Shown here: piece after piece, positions 43,053 to 51,841 of the stretch
Layout: every line of letters starts with the position of its first letter
Numbering within the stretch: the stretch's first letter is position 1
Source of the DNA: Kribbella catacumbae DSM 19601
GTDB taxonomy: Bacteria; Actinomycetota; Actinomycetes; Propionibacteriales; Kribbellaceae
DNA: 64,000 bases
Reading direction: 5' to 3'
Assembly (NCBI RefSeq): GCF_000372465.1
Contig: NZ_AQUZ01000007.1
Coordinates: 157,128-221,127, forward strand
The notes under the pieces: generated by a model
Database searches by the model: none
Told to the model about the DNA's origin: nothing
Seen by the model: the letters and a program-made list of their open reading frames with translations, nothing else
Position numbers and translations under genes: made by a program

Positions 43053-43098
43053 GGTGACGAGGAGCAGTCCACCGGCTCAGCTGGTCTAATCTCGCGGC

Positions 43099-43716
43099 GT
43101 GGACCTCTTGAGCAGTATCGGGTGGGGCGGATCGGCGCTGGTCGTCGTGTCGTTGCTGCAGACCCGGATCCTTCGGCTTCGGCTGCTGAACCTGGTCGGC
43201 TGCGTGATTCTGGTCGGCTTCAACCTCGCCATTCCGGTGTGGCCGATGGTCGGGATGAACGCCGTTCTCGCCGTGATCAACGTCGTTCACCTGTGGCGCC
43301 TGCTCCGGCATCGCCATGACGATCACGAGTACGCCGTCCTGGAGGTGAACAGCACCGACGCCTACCTCGGGCACGTGCTGACCGCGCACGAGAAGGACAT
43401 CGCCAAGTTCAACCCCGGCTTCGCCCCGGCGGCGAGCCCGTACGCGTTCCTGGTCCAGCACGGCGAACGCACCGTCGGCGTGGTCCTCGCCCACGACGCC
43501 GGCTCCGGTCGCGCCCAGATCGACCTCGACTACGTGCTGCCGAAGTACCGCGACTTCACCCCCGGCGAGTTCGTCTACCGCCGCAGCGACGTCTTCGCCG
43601 ACCACGGCTTCCGCCAGGTCCTGGCCTCGCCCCGAATGCGCGACTCAGCCCCCTACCTCAACAAACTCGGCTTCCACCCCGAGGGCGAAAGTCTCGTCCT
43701 CAACCTCCCCCGCTGA
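43099..43716 (+). CDS. YgjV-like membrane protein with GNAT-like domain
   Basis: A 205-residue protein. About residues 5-75 hold three transmembrane helices with the Q-T-R-I-L-R-L-R-L-L-N pattern of the YgjV inner-membrane family. The C-terminal soluble half (about 80-205) has GNAT-like features such as FLVQHGERTVGVVLAHDAG and a closing LNKLGFHPEGE. It lacks a clear acetyl-CoA loop. The start is GTG at 43099 after GGCGGC. Its stop lies nine bases before the 33-bp palindrome. Confidence 0.75.
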   Translation: MDLLSSIGWGGSALVVVSLLQTRILRLRLLNLVGCVILVGFNLAIPVWPMVGMNAVLAVINVVHLWRLLRHRHDDHEYAVLEVNSTDAYLGHVLTAHEKDIAKFNPGFAPAASPYAFLVQHGERTVGVVLAHDAGSGRAQIDLDYVLPKYRDFTPGEFVYRRSDVFADHGFRQVLASPRMRDSAPYLNKLGFHPEGESLVLNLPR

Positions 43717-43725
43717 TCCTAAGTA

Positions 43726-43758
43726 GTAGAACTATACTTATTATAAGTATAGTTCTAC
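43726..43758. promoter_or_regulatory. 33-bp perfect AT-rich palindrome
   Basis: A perfect inverted repeat with 16-bp arms (left arm GTAGAACTATACTTAT) around one central base. It is strikingly AT-rich in a GC-rich genome. It ends three bases before the ATG of the ATPase gene and contains -10-like TATACT hexamers on both strands. It may be an operator for the ATPase gene, a recognition site of its product, or an RNA hairpin over the start codon. Confidence 0.95.
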
Positions 43759-43761
43759 AAC

Positions 43762-45194
43762 ATGAGGAAGCCTGATCGAATCTTCGCCCGCGACCAGGAG
43801 TGGGCTCATCTGGCCAGGTTCGCTGCCGGGCCGGCGGACCGTCCTCAACTCGGCGTGGTCAGCGGCAGACGGCGACAGGGCAAGACCTACTTGGTCGAGG
43901 GCCTCGCCGAACAGTCCGGCGGCCTGTATTTCGGCGCGACGCAGGCGACCGAACCGAGTCGCTCGCGCTGTTCGCCGCGGCGATCGGAGCGCACCTCGAC
44001 GCGCCGTCGCCGCCTCGCTTCGACAATTGGGACGAGGCCATCCGGTTCCTCTTCTCGATCGACTCCGCCGGTCCGTTCGTCATCGACGAGTTTCCCTATC
44101 TGAGTCAGGTATCGCCGGCACTGCCGTCGATCTTGCAGCGGGAGATCGACCAGGCAGCATCCGCCGGTCGGCGTACCAAGCTGCTGCTGTGTGGTTCCGC
44201 GATGTCGGTGATGGGTGGTCTGCTCGGCGGAACGGCTCCCTTGCGCGGGCGGGCGACGCTCGAGCTGGTCGTCCGGCCGTTCGACTACCTGCTGGCCGCC
44301 GAGTACTGGGGGGTCAACGACCCGCGTCTCGCCGCGCTGCTGCATGCCGTGGTCGGGGGCACACCGGCGTACCGGCGATTCGTCAACGACGACAGCCCGG
44401 ATTCACTCGACGGATTCGACGACTGGGTACTTCGTACCGCGCTGAGCCCGGCGAGCCCGCTGTTTCGCGAGGCGCGGTATCTCCTCGAGGAGGAGATGAA
44501 TGTCCGCGACGGCGCGCTCTATCACTCGGTGCTCGCAGCGGTTGCCGCTGGCAACAGTACGAGGGGTGGGATCGCCAACTACGTCGGGCGCAAGGCGACC
44601 GACATCGGTCACCAGTTGATCGTCCTGGAGGACAGCGGTCTGTTGCGACGCCGACCGGACGTCTTCAGGTCGGGGCGGTCGGGCTACGAGGTGGCTGAGC
44701 CCCTGATCGTTTTCTACCATGTGGTGATGCGGCCGCAGTGGGGGCTGCTCGAAAGCGGTCGGGCAGCAAATGTGTGGGAGTCGGCCCGGCCGCGCTTCTC
44801 GTCGCAGGTCGTCGGACCGCACTTCGAGCAACTCTGCCGCGAGTACGCAATGGCTGCACCGGCCGAGCGGTTCGGTGAGTTGCCGGGCGAGATCGGCGCG
44901 GGCGTCGTCACGGATCATTCCCACCGGAGCCAGATCGAGGTGGACGTCGTTGTCCTCGCTCCCGCGATCTCCGGCCGACGGCGCAAGGTCTTGTCGCTCG
45001 GCGAGGCCAACTGGGGCGAGGTTATGGGGCAACGGCACGTCGGCCGCCTCGAGCGAGCGCGGCACTTGCTGTCCCGCGACTACGACACGTCGGAGACGAT
45101 CCTCGCCTGCTATAGCGGCGCCGGCTTCGAGCCCGGGCTTGACCCGAGCGTGCTGACCGTGGGCCTCGACGATCTGTACCGCCGACCCAGCTAG
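43762..45194 (+). pseudogene. AAA ATPase of the DUF234 type, frameshifted
   Basis: An ATP-binding protein of the archaeal-ATPase plus DUF234 kind, about 477 residues if repaired. The first frame (43762-43953) gives the Walker A region VVSGRRRQGKTYLVEGLAE. The second frame (from 43956) gives Walker B GPFVIDEFPYL, LLLCGSAMSVMGGLL with the sensor Ser, and the C-terminal nuclease-like DUF234 domain with SQIEVDVVVLAP (E-x-D). One base is missing near 43954-43956, where GAACCGAGTCG would read on smoothly as GAACCGGAGTCG. This may be a real mutation or a sequencing error. These proteins are poorly characterised, and a gene directly behind a 33-bp palindrome is notable. Confidence 0.8.
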
Positions 45195-45530
45195 CCCAGC
45201 TGTTTGGCGAAGCAGAGGGAGGCTGGTTCTTGTTCGAAGGGTGGGTAGGCCGGGATCGGGGTGTAGCCGTGGCGGGTGTAGAGGGCGATGGCTTCGTGTT
45301 GCTCGGTGCCGGTTTCCAGGCGGAGGGTGGCCGATGCAGCCGACCGGGGTGCCGTCCACGGTCAGCAGGATGAACTCGATCTCGGGGTGCAGGGTGACCA
45401 GCGGCTGGTCCTCGCCGTAGATCGCGTTCAGCTCGGCCTGTTGCGCGGTCGTCAGCGCGACGACGGCCGGGTCGGTCCGGTCAGCGGGCCGCAGTTCGAC
45501 GCCCTCCATCAGTTGCACCCTGTCGGACAT
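45191..45530 (-). pseudogene. GNAT acetyltransferase with internal deletion
   Basis: The start (45530) reads through the first strands of a GNAT protein to FILLTVDGTPVGCIG. Near 45325-45336 it jumps, in another frame, to ATLRLETGTEQHEAIALYTRHGYTPI and a normal end at 45191. The missing part, some 40-50 residues, is the acetyl-CoA-binding motif A, so the gene is dead. Start and stop are out of frame. The stop overlaps the stop of the convergent ATPase gene. Confidence 0.8.
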
Positions 45531-45674
45531 GAGCCGGACGGTAGCAATCGGGCATGACGCTCCTGCTTCGCTTTCCTCACTCGCGGACAGGCGAGGAGTG
45601 AGGTCGACAGCGCGTCACTGATCGGTCGCGCTGAGGTCTTCCCAGATTCATCATTACCTCTCAGTATTTTCTGC

Positions 45675-47237
45675 ATGGCTCACCTCACCCGCAGGACCGT
45701 CCTCGGCGCGATCGGCGCCGCCGGTGTCACCGCAGCAGCTCCGGCCACCGCCTGGAGCGCTGGTACGCCGATGCTTCGCGCCGCCGCCGACGCCTCGCCC
45801 ACACTGGTTCGTGGCGCCACTTTCCCCGAGGGGATCATGGCCGGCGTACCGCGAACCGACGGCGCGACGCTGTGGACCCGAGTGCCACGAGGGGTGTTCG
45901 ACGGCGACGCCGAGCTCGCCGTCGTGGTGTCGAAGCAACGGGATCTCACCCGGCCGGAGATCGTCCAGACGGTCATCGCCGAGAAGCGGTGGGACGGGTG
46001 CGTGCACTTCCCGGCGACCGGGCTCGCCGCCGGAGCGGAGTACTTCTACCAGTTCCGCGGCCAGGACACCGTGAGCCCGCTCGGCCGGTTCCAGACGCTG
46101 CGACCGGCCGACTCGAACCAGCCGGTCCGGATCGGCTTCTTCACCTGTCAGGGCTTCACCGAGGGGTACTACGCCACGCACCGCCACCTGGCCGCCGAGG
46201 ACCTCGACCTGGTGGTCTGCCTCGGCGACTACGTCTACGAAGCCACCGTGCCAGGGGTTCGCGGGATCGACCTCAACCTCTATCCACAGATCCTGCCGAC
46301 CATGCGGGCGAAGTACACGCTGTATCGCAGTGACCCGGACCTGCGCGCGATGCATGCGCAGCACGCGTTCCTGCCGCTGTGGGACGACCACGAGTTCCGG
46401 AACAACTACAGCCTGGACAACTGGACGCTGCCCGAGCTGTTCTTCAAGGAGAAGCGCAGTGCGGCCTGGCACGCGTGGTTCGAGCGGATGCCGGTACCGC
46501 GCTACAGCGGCGACATGACCCGCACCTACCGGTCGCTGAAGCTCGGCCGGACCGTCGAGTTGTTTGCCATCGACAACCGTCAGTACAAGGACGACCAGCC
46601 CTGCGACGACGGCGGCAGCATCATCTGCGAGGCCGCGGACGCGCCTGGTCGCAGCATGCTCGGCCAGGCGCAGAAGGCGTGGCTCGCGGACGGTCTGCGC
46701 TCGTCGGGCGCGCGGTGGAAGGTGCTCGCCAACCCGAACATGATGATGGGCATGGTCACCGGCGCCGCCGGCGAGCGCGCCTTCATGGACACCTGGGACG
46801 GGTACGGCGCCGAGCGGACCGAGCTGCTCTCGCTGGCGGCCGAGCGTGTGTCCGACTTGGTCGTAGTGACCGGCGACGACCACGACACCTTCTCCGGCGA
46901 GCTGTGGGACACGGGCTTCGCGCCGGGCTCACCCGGCAACCCCGGTGGTACGCGCCGGGCCGGGGTCGAGTTCGTCGTACCGTCCGTGTCGTCGACCAAT
47001 ACGGGCGACACGAAGGGGGCGACCGGGGCGAAGGCGGACGAGCAGAAGCGGCTGCAGTACAACCCGCACCTCAAGCTGGTCGACATGCGCCAGCACGGGT
47101 ACGGCGTCCTCGAGGTGACGCAGGACGATGCCAAGCTCGCCTACCGGGCTGTGGACAAGCTGCATGCCAATGCCGGAGTCAGTACCAGCTACCAGGTCCG
47201 TACTGCGCGCGGCAGCTCGACAGTAGAGGTGATCTGA
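45675..47237 (+). CDS. PhoD-like alkaline phosphatase, Tat-exported
   Basis: A secreted phosphatase or phosphodiesterase of 520 residues. The N-terminus LTRRTVLGAIGAAG is a twin-arginine signal ending near residue 30. A small beta domain leads to the metallophosphatase domain with GDYVYEA, WDDHEFRNNY and TGDDHDTFSGEL, the metal-binding motifs of PhoD. The ATG at 45675 sits in a short AT-containing leader. It is followed seven bases later by an amidase gene, which may be co-transcribed. Confidence 0.92.
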   Translation: MAHLTRRTVLGAIGAAGVTAAAPATAWSAGTPMLRAAADASPTLVRGATFPEGIMAGVPRTDGATLWTRVPRGVFDGDAELAVVVSKQRDLTRPEIVQTVIAEKRWDGCVHFPATGLAAGAEYFYQFRGQDTVSPLGRFQTLRPADSNQPVRIGFFTCQGFTEGYYATHRHLAAEDLDLVVCLGDYVYEATVPGVRGIDLNLYPQILPTMRAKYTLYRSDPDLRAMHAQHAFLPLWDDHEFRNNYSLDNWTLPELFFKEKRSAAWHAWFERMPVPRYSGDMTRTYRSLKLGRTVELFAIDNRQYKDDQPCDDGGSIICEAADAPGRSMLGQAQKAWLADGLRSSGARWKVLANPNMMMGMVTGAAGERAFMDTWDGYGAERTELLSLAAERVSDLVVVTGDDHDTFSGELWDTGFAPGSPGNPGGTRRAGVEFVVPSVSSTNTGDTKGATGAKADEQKRLQYNPHLKLVDMRQHGYGVLEVTQDDAKLAYRAVDKLHANAGVSTSYQVRTARGSSTVEVI

Positions 47238-47244
47238 TGGTCCG

Positions 47245-48480
47245 GTGACCTCTTTGACTGTGCCATCTCTAGAGGGGATGGCGGCCGCTGTCCGTGCAGG
47301 TGAACTCGATCCGGTCGAGCTGGTCGAGCAAGCCCTGCAGCGAGCGACCGACGCGGCGAAGCTGAACGCGATAGTCCACCTGGATGCCGACGGTGCTCGG
47401 GAGGCCGCTAGGCAGGTGCCGCATGGTCCGCTGGCCGGCATCCCCGTGCTGGTCAAGGAGATCATCGAGGTCGAGGGACTGCCGTACCGCTGCGGCTCCG
47501 CCTCTATGCACGGAGTCGCGACGAGAGACGCCGAGGTCGTACGCCGGCTGCGCGCGGCCGGTGCAGTGATCATCGGGCTCAGCCACTCGCATGAGTTCGC
47601 CTACGGCTGCACCGGTACGTCGAACCGCGTCGGGCCGTGCCTGAACCCGCATGACCTATCGCGGATGACCGGCGGATCCAGTGCGGGCGCTGGTGCCGCA
47701 GTGGCGGCTGGTGTCGTTCCACTGGCGATCGGCACTGACACTGCGGGCTCTGTACGCACCCCGGCCGCCCTGTGTGGAGTGGTCGGCTACAAGCCGGCCC
47801 GGGACACTTTGCCGGTCAACGGAGTCTTCCCGCTCGCACAGAGCCTGGACCACGTGGGTGTGCTCACCACCTCCGTCGCCGACGCCGTCTACGCGACTAG
47901 TGCGCTCTCCGACGAGCCCACAGCACCTACAGCCGGTACGCCGCGACTAGGGGTCGCCGCCAACCCGGAGTACAGGGACTACGACCCGGAGGTCGGTGAG
48001 GCGTGGTCCCGTGCGATCGGCCGGCTCGAGACGGTGGAGGTGGAGCTGCCGGACTGGGCCGCGACTCTGCGGACGGGGCTCGACCTGCAAGGTCCAGAAG
48101 CCGTTGCCAATCACATCGGCCGCTCCACTGAGGATTACCAGCCCGACGTCCAACTGCGGCTGCGTGAAGCTGCCGAGGTCCCAGCATGGCGTTACGTGCA
48201 GGCGCGGGCCGAGGCGGCCGACCTAACGGCCCAACTGGCCGAGCTGCTGGACCAGGTCGACGCCGTACTACTGCCGACGGTGCCGATCGTTGCTCCACTC
48301 CTCGATGCAGCAGACGTCCGCGCACGCCTACTGCGCAACGTCCGCCTCGCCAACATCGCAGGCTTCCCCGCCTTCAGCATCCCCCTACCGACTACTGGCC
48401 TCCCGGTAGGCCTCCAGCTCATTGCCAGAGACAACCAGAAGGCCAGCGCCGTTGCAGCGTGGATCGAGAGTCAGTTGTAG
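47245..48480 (+). CDS. Amidase (amidase signature family)
   Basis: A 411-residue hydrolase of amides or related C-N bonds. The Ser-Ser-Lys triad is visible: Lys in IPVLVKEI (about residue 71), and the Gly/Ser-rich GGSSAGAGAAVAAG followed by GTDTAGSVRTPAA with the nucleophilic Ser. At about 410 residues it is shorter than GatA. It starts with GTG at 47245 close behind the phosphatase gene and runs convergently into the GH30 gene with a ten-base overlap. Substrate unknown. Confidence 0.9.
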   Translation: MTSLTVPSLEGMAAAVRAGELDPVELVEQALQRATDAAKLNAIVHLDADGAREAARQVPHGPLAGIPVLVKEIIEVEGLPYRCGSASMHGVATRDAEVVRRLRAAGAVIIGLSHSHEFAYGCTGTSNRVGPCLNPHDLSRMTGGSSAGAGAAVAAGVVPLAIGTDTAGSVRTPAALCGVVGYKPARDTLPVNGVFPLAQSLDHVGVLTTSVADAVYATSALSDEPTAPTAGTPRLGVAANPEYRDYDPEVGEAWSRAIGRLETVEVELPDWAATLRTGLDLQGPEAVANHIGRSTEDYQPDVQLRLREAAEVPAWRYVQARAEAADLTAQLAELLDQVDAVLLPTVPIVAPLLDAADVRARLLRNVRLANIAGFPAFSIPLPTTGLPVGLQLIARDNQKASAVAAWIESQL

Positions 48481-50384
48481 AGGCGGACGTCTGCGAGGGT
48501 CCACCAGTGGTCGCTGGTGCCGGTGGAGGAGATGCGGACGTAGCGGGCGCGTGTGGGCTTCACATCGAGGTTGGTGAGTTGGCCGGTGCCCGTGCCCGAT
48601 GCCAGTGGTCGCCAGGTGGTGCCGTCGAAGCTGGTCGACACCTGCCAGCCTCGTGCGTAGTCGCCGGCGTTGCCGCCGCTGTCGATCGCGATCCGGCGGA
48701 ACTGCTTCGCCGTACCGAGGTCGGCCTGCACATACTGCCCAGCGGCCTGCGCTGCTTTCGACTGCCAGACAGTGGAGCCGTCAGCGTCGAACGCCAGCGC
48801 CGCATCAGCAGCCGGTACTGCGCTCGCTGTCGCGCCTTCCAGCGACACAGGAGTCAGCAACGGCTTCGGCGAGCGCTCCCAGACGAACGTCCCGATCGCA
48901 CCACCGGGCAGCGTGTACTCGAAGGACTGGTCGCCAACGGCCACGGCAAAGGTCCGCGGTTCGTCGTTCTCGTTGTGCACCAAGAGCGCCGTCGAGCCGT
49001 CCGGGTTCCGGAAGGCCGACGACATGAGCTGCCCGTTCCACCCGGTCGTCCCGTACGACGTACTGGCGATCCGCACCGCCCCGGTACGCACGAACTTCGA
49101 CAGGTGCCCGATCGTGTAGTACTCCGCATCGGTGCTGACGCTGCCGTCCGGCTGCACGGTGACGAGTCCGGTGCAGGTGGTGCAGCCGCCGTTGTAGGGG
49201 CCGCCCTTGTCGTCCAGCGCGATGTTCCAGTTCACGACCGACTTGGACCAGTTGCGCGTCGTACCGAGCATCAGGGTGCGCGCGTGCCAGGTCAGCGTGC
49301 CCCGGAAGATCTGCGCCGGAGTGTCGTTCGGCCCGTGCGACCCGGAGCACTCGGTGAACCAGATGCCCTTGTCCGGGAAGGTCTGCTGCAGTGCGGTCTG
49401 CGCACTGGGGTTGCCGGAGTAGCAGTGGTACGCCGTACCGGCCAGCCACTTGCTGGCCGGACTGTCGAGCAGCTGGTACGGGTAGTCAGTCTCCGGGTCC
49501 TCACCGGGCGGGGTGTTGTTGACGTCGCCCGGGTGGGTCGACCAGTTGTGGTCATAGCCGAGGATCTTGGTCCGCGGGCTGTAGGCGCGCAGCAGCGGGC
49601 CGAGCTGCTCGATCACTGCGGCCTGCTGGCGGACGGGCATGTCCGTGCCGGGGTAGCCGCTCGGCTTGCGGTGCTGCGGCTCGTTCTGCACCGAGAGGAA
49701 GTCCACCGGTACGCCGGCCGCCTCGTACGCCTTCACGAACTTCACCAGGTAGCGCGCGTAGGCGTTGTAGATCGCTGGGTCGTCCTTGAGTCGGCCACCG
49801 ACCAGTGAGTCGCCGGTCTTCATCCAGGCCGGTGGGCTCCACGGCGTCGCCATAACCTTCAGCGACGGGTTGAGCTGCTTGGCCCGGCGCAGCAGCGGCA
49901 GGATCTGCGCCTGGTCGTGCGAGATGGTGAAGTGCCGCAGCGGGAAGTCGGTCTGCCCGGCCGGTACGTCGTCGTACGTGTAGTGCTGTGGCGCCGCGGT
50001 GAAGTCGGACGAGCCGACCACCTGGCGGAGGAAGCTGACTCCGATGCCCTGGTCGCGGTCGAACAGCGAACGCATCGTCTGGTCGCGGACGGCGGGTGTC
50101 AGCCGATAGAGCACGGCCGCCGAGGAGTCGGTGATCGAGGCGCCGAAGCCGTCCATCGACTGGTACTTCGTTCCGGGGTCGACCGTGATGGTCGTCTGCG
50201 CGCTTGGCCCCTTGCCGAAGGCGACGGGCGCCCGCTCGTGCAGCAGCTCGGCCCGGTCCGGGGTGGTCACCCAGACCCGCGCCTTGGTGGTTTTGGTGGT
50301 GGGCAGCTCAACTGCCTGGGCTGACAGGCCGCTGAGTAGTAGGGCGGAACCGGCCACGACGGCACCGATCGCAGGTCTCTTCAT
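48471..50384 (-). CDS. Secreted glycoside hydrolase family 30 enzyme with C-terminal discoidin-type domain
   Basis: A 637-residue exported glycosidase. It has a signal peptide (basic MKRPAIGAVVAGSALLL to about residue 25) and a GH30 barrel with the acid/base Glu in SVQNEPQ (about residue 232) and the nucleophile in WFTECSG (about 325). A beta-rich side domain follows, then a C-terminal F5/8 type carbohydrate-binding domain (about 510-637) ending WTLADVRLYN. Beta-glucosidase, glucosylceramidase or beta-1,6-glucanase activity is typical of GH30. The ATG at 50384 has a GAGGAG signal. It is divergent from a lacI gene, its likely regulator. Confidence 0.92.
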   Translation of the reverse strand: MKRPAIGAVVAGSALLLSGLSAQAVELPTTKTTKARVWVTTPDRAELLHERAPVAFGKGPSAQTTITVDPGTKYQSMDGFGASITDSSAAVLYRLTPAVRDQTMRSLFDRDQGIGVSFLRQVVGSSDFTAAPQHYTYDDVPAGQTDFPLRHFTISHDQAQILPLLRRAKQLNPSLKVMATPWSPPAWMKTGDSLVGGRLKDDPAIYNAYARYLVKFVKAYEAAGVPVDFLSVQNEPQHRKPSGYPGTDMPVRQQAAVIEQLGPLLRAYSPRTKILGYDHNWSTHPGDVNNTPPGEDPETDYPYQLLDSPASKWLAGTAYHCYSGNPSAQTALQQTFPDKGIWFTECSGSHGPNDTPAQIFRGTLTWHARTLMLGTTRNWSKSVVNWNIALDDKGGPYNGGCTTCTGLVTVQPDGSVSTDAEYYTIGHLSKFVRTGAVRIASTSYGTTGWNGQLMSSAFRNPDGSTALLVHNENDEPRTFAVAVGDQSFEYTLPGGAIGTFVWERSPKPLLTPVSLEGATASAVPAADAALAFDADGSTVWQSKAAQAAGQYVQADLGTAKQFRRIAIDSGGNAGDYARGWQVSTSFDGTTWRPLASGTGTGQLTNLDVKPTRARYVRISSTGTSDHWWTLADVRLYN

Positions 50385-50407
50385 CGTTCTCCTCAGGTCA
50401 ACCCCGA

Positions 50408-50518
50408 TGTAACAAATGAAACAAGAACGCAATATCCGGGTCTCAGGAAACGATGGCAGGCGAACGCTGTCAAGATCATCTAGTCTGCTGAGTGTGAAAC
50501 AAGCTGGTGTAACAAATG
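50408..50518. promoter_or_regulatory. Direct repeats in the GH30/lacI divergent promoter
   Basis: TGTAACAAATG occurs at 50408-50418 and again at 50508-50518. TGAAACAAG occurs next to each copy, before or after it. One set lies just upstream of the GH30 start and the other overlaps the lacI ATG, so they probably mark operator sites for LacI acting on both genes. The repeat pair is clear; its use as operator is inference. Confidence 0.6.
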
Positions 50519-51526
50519 CCTAGCAGGGCGACTGTGCGAGACATTGCGGCCGAGACCGGTGTATCGATCGCGACGGTCTCCCGGGTGCTCAACCAGCACG
50601 GGAGCGTCGCGCCCGAGACCCGTGAACTGGTCGAGCGAGCCGTCGAGCGGCTCGGCGTACGGGCACCGAGTCCGCGGGGCGGGTCGCCGAAGCCGGTCGG
50701 CGGAGCCGTCTACCTGCGCTGCCCGTATGTGCTGACCGACTATTTCGGGCTGATCGTCTCGTCGATCGCTGAGACGCTCGATCGCCACGGGCGCCGGCTC
50801 GTGCTCAACGCGGGCGAGGCGACCCAGCACGACCAGGTGCTCACCAAGCTGCCCGCGCAGCGCGACCTGGCCGGCGGCATCCTGATCCTGCCGCCGGAGA
50901 CGAGTGACGAGCTGATCCAGCTCCGCGCCCGCCGCTTCCCGTTCGTCGTCGTCGACCCCCGTACTCCGCTGCCGCGCGACATCGCCGCCGTATCGGCCGC
51001 CCATTTCGCCGGCGCGCGGCAGGTCACCGCACACCTGGTCGGCTTGGGGCACACCCGGATCGGCGTCATCGGCGGCCCGAGCGAATGGCTGGCCAGCGAC
51101 GCCCGCCTCGGCGGCCACGCCGCCGCGCTCGCCGACGCCGGAATCCTCCCCGACCCGGCCCTCGTCCGCCCGATCCAGCCCACCACCGAACACGGCTACC
51201 GAGCCGCTGGCCAACTCCTGGATCTCCCCGACCGCCCCACGGCACTAGTCGCCTTCAACGACAAAGCCGCGGTTGGCGCCCTCCAAGCCGCCGCCGACCG
51301 CCACCTCGCAGTACCGGCTGACCTCTCCATCGCAGGCTTCGACGACCTGGACCTGAGCAGAGCCACGTCTCCAACCCTCACCACAGTCCGCCAACCCCTC
51401 CAGGAAATGGGCCGAATGGCCGTCAGCCTCCTGATCCGCCTCCTGGACCGCCACGAACTAGAAGCCCTCCACGTAGAACTCGCCACCGAACTGGTCATCC
51501 GCAACTCAACATCCCCACCCCGCTAG
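50516..51526 (+). CDS. LacI family transcriptional regulator
   Basis: A 336-residue sugar-responsive repressor. The N-terminal helix-turn-helix reads ATVRDIAAETGVSIATVSRVLN (about residues 5-26), followed by a hinge and a periplasmic-binding-like domain with GHTRIGVIGGP and LSIAGFDDLDLS. The ATG at 50516 overlaps an operator-like repeat and has no ribosome binding site, so the mRNA may be leaderless. It is divergent from the GH30 gene, which it most likely controls in response to the released sugar. Confidence 0.92.
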   Translation: MPSRATVRDIAAETGVSIATVSRVLNQHGSVAPETRELVERAVERLGVRAPSPRGGSPKPVGGAVYLRCPYVLTDYFGLIVSSIAETLDRHGRRLVLNAGEATQHDQVLTKLPAQRDLAGGILILPPETSDELIQLRARRFPFVVVDPRTPLPRDIAAVSAAHFAGARQVTAHLVGLGHTRIGVIGGPSEWLASDARLGGHAAALADAGILPDPALVRPIQPTTEHGYRAAGQLLDLPDRPTALVAFNDKAAVGALQAAADRHLAVPADLSIAGFDDLDLSRATSPTLTTVRQPLQEMGRMAVSLLIRLLDRHELEALHVELATELVIRNSTSPPR

Positions 51527-51841
51527 CACCACCTGGCGCGAGCCTGGCCTAACTACAGCCGTGAGGTTCGGTGTCCGGCCGTCCCGGACCGCCACCACAC
51601 ACCAACCACGACTGGATGCATTCGGTTGAGCGTGCGCAGGTGTGTTACTAGGCAGAAACGGCAGGTTGGCATGTGGTGGCGGTCCAGGCCCGCGTACGGA
51701 TTCGCCGATGGCGCCGATCGCTCGGGTCGCCACGCATGCACTGCCCTCCGTCAGGGCGGCGACACGCCGAGGTAAGCGTTGTCCGGCGGGGGTTGTGCGT
51801 GCGTGGACGTCCGGGGCTACAGCGAGCGGAGAGGTCCGGGG
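51527..51841. repeat. lacI-tetR spacer with direct and inverted repeats
   Basis: A 315-base gap between convergent genes. GTCCGGGGCTACAGCGAGCG at 51809 and its near copy at 51834 (22 of 23 bases alike) form a tandem duplication that includes the 3' end of tetR. An inverted repeat GGACCGCCACCACA (51586-51599) / TGTGGTGGCGGTCC (51672-51685) has perfect 14-bp arms 72 bases apart. No credible gene is visible. The latter could be a remnant of a small element or a bidirectional terminator. Confidence 0.65.

Noticed and set aside
43948..43962. Programmed frameshift in the ATPase gene
   Set aside because: The site has no slippery heptamer such as A-AAA-AAG and no evident stimulatory structure; a one-base loss or a sequencing error is simpler.
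44403..45530. 375-codon minus-strand frame as one intact protein
   Set aside because: Only the first 65 or so residues resemble a GNAT protein; the rest is the antisense of the ATPase gene.
48186..49808. 540-codon plus-strand frame opposite the GH30 gene
   Set aside because: It overlaps the amidase end and the GH30 gene in antisense; composition is Arg/Val/Gly-rich without motifs.
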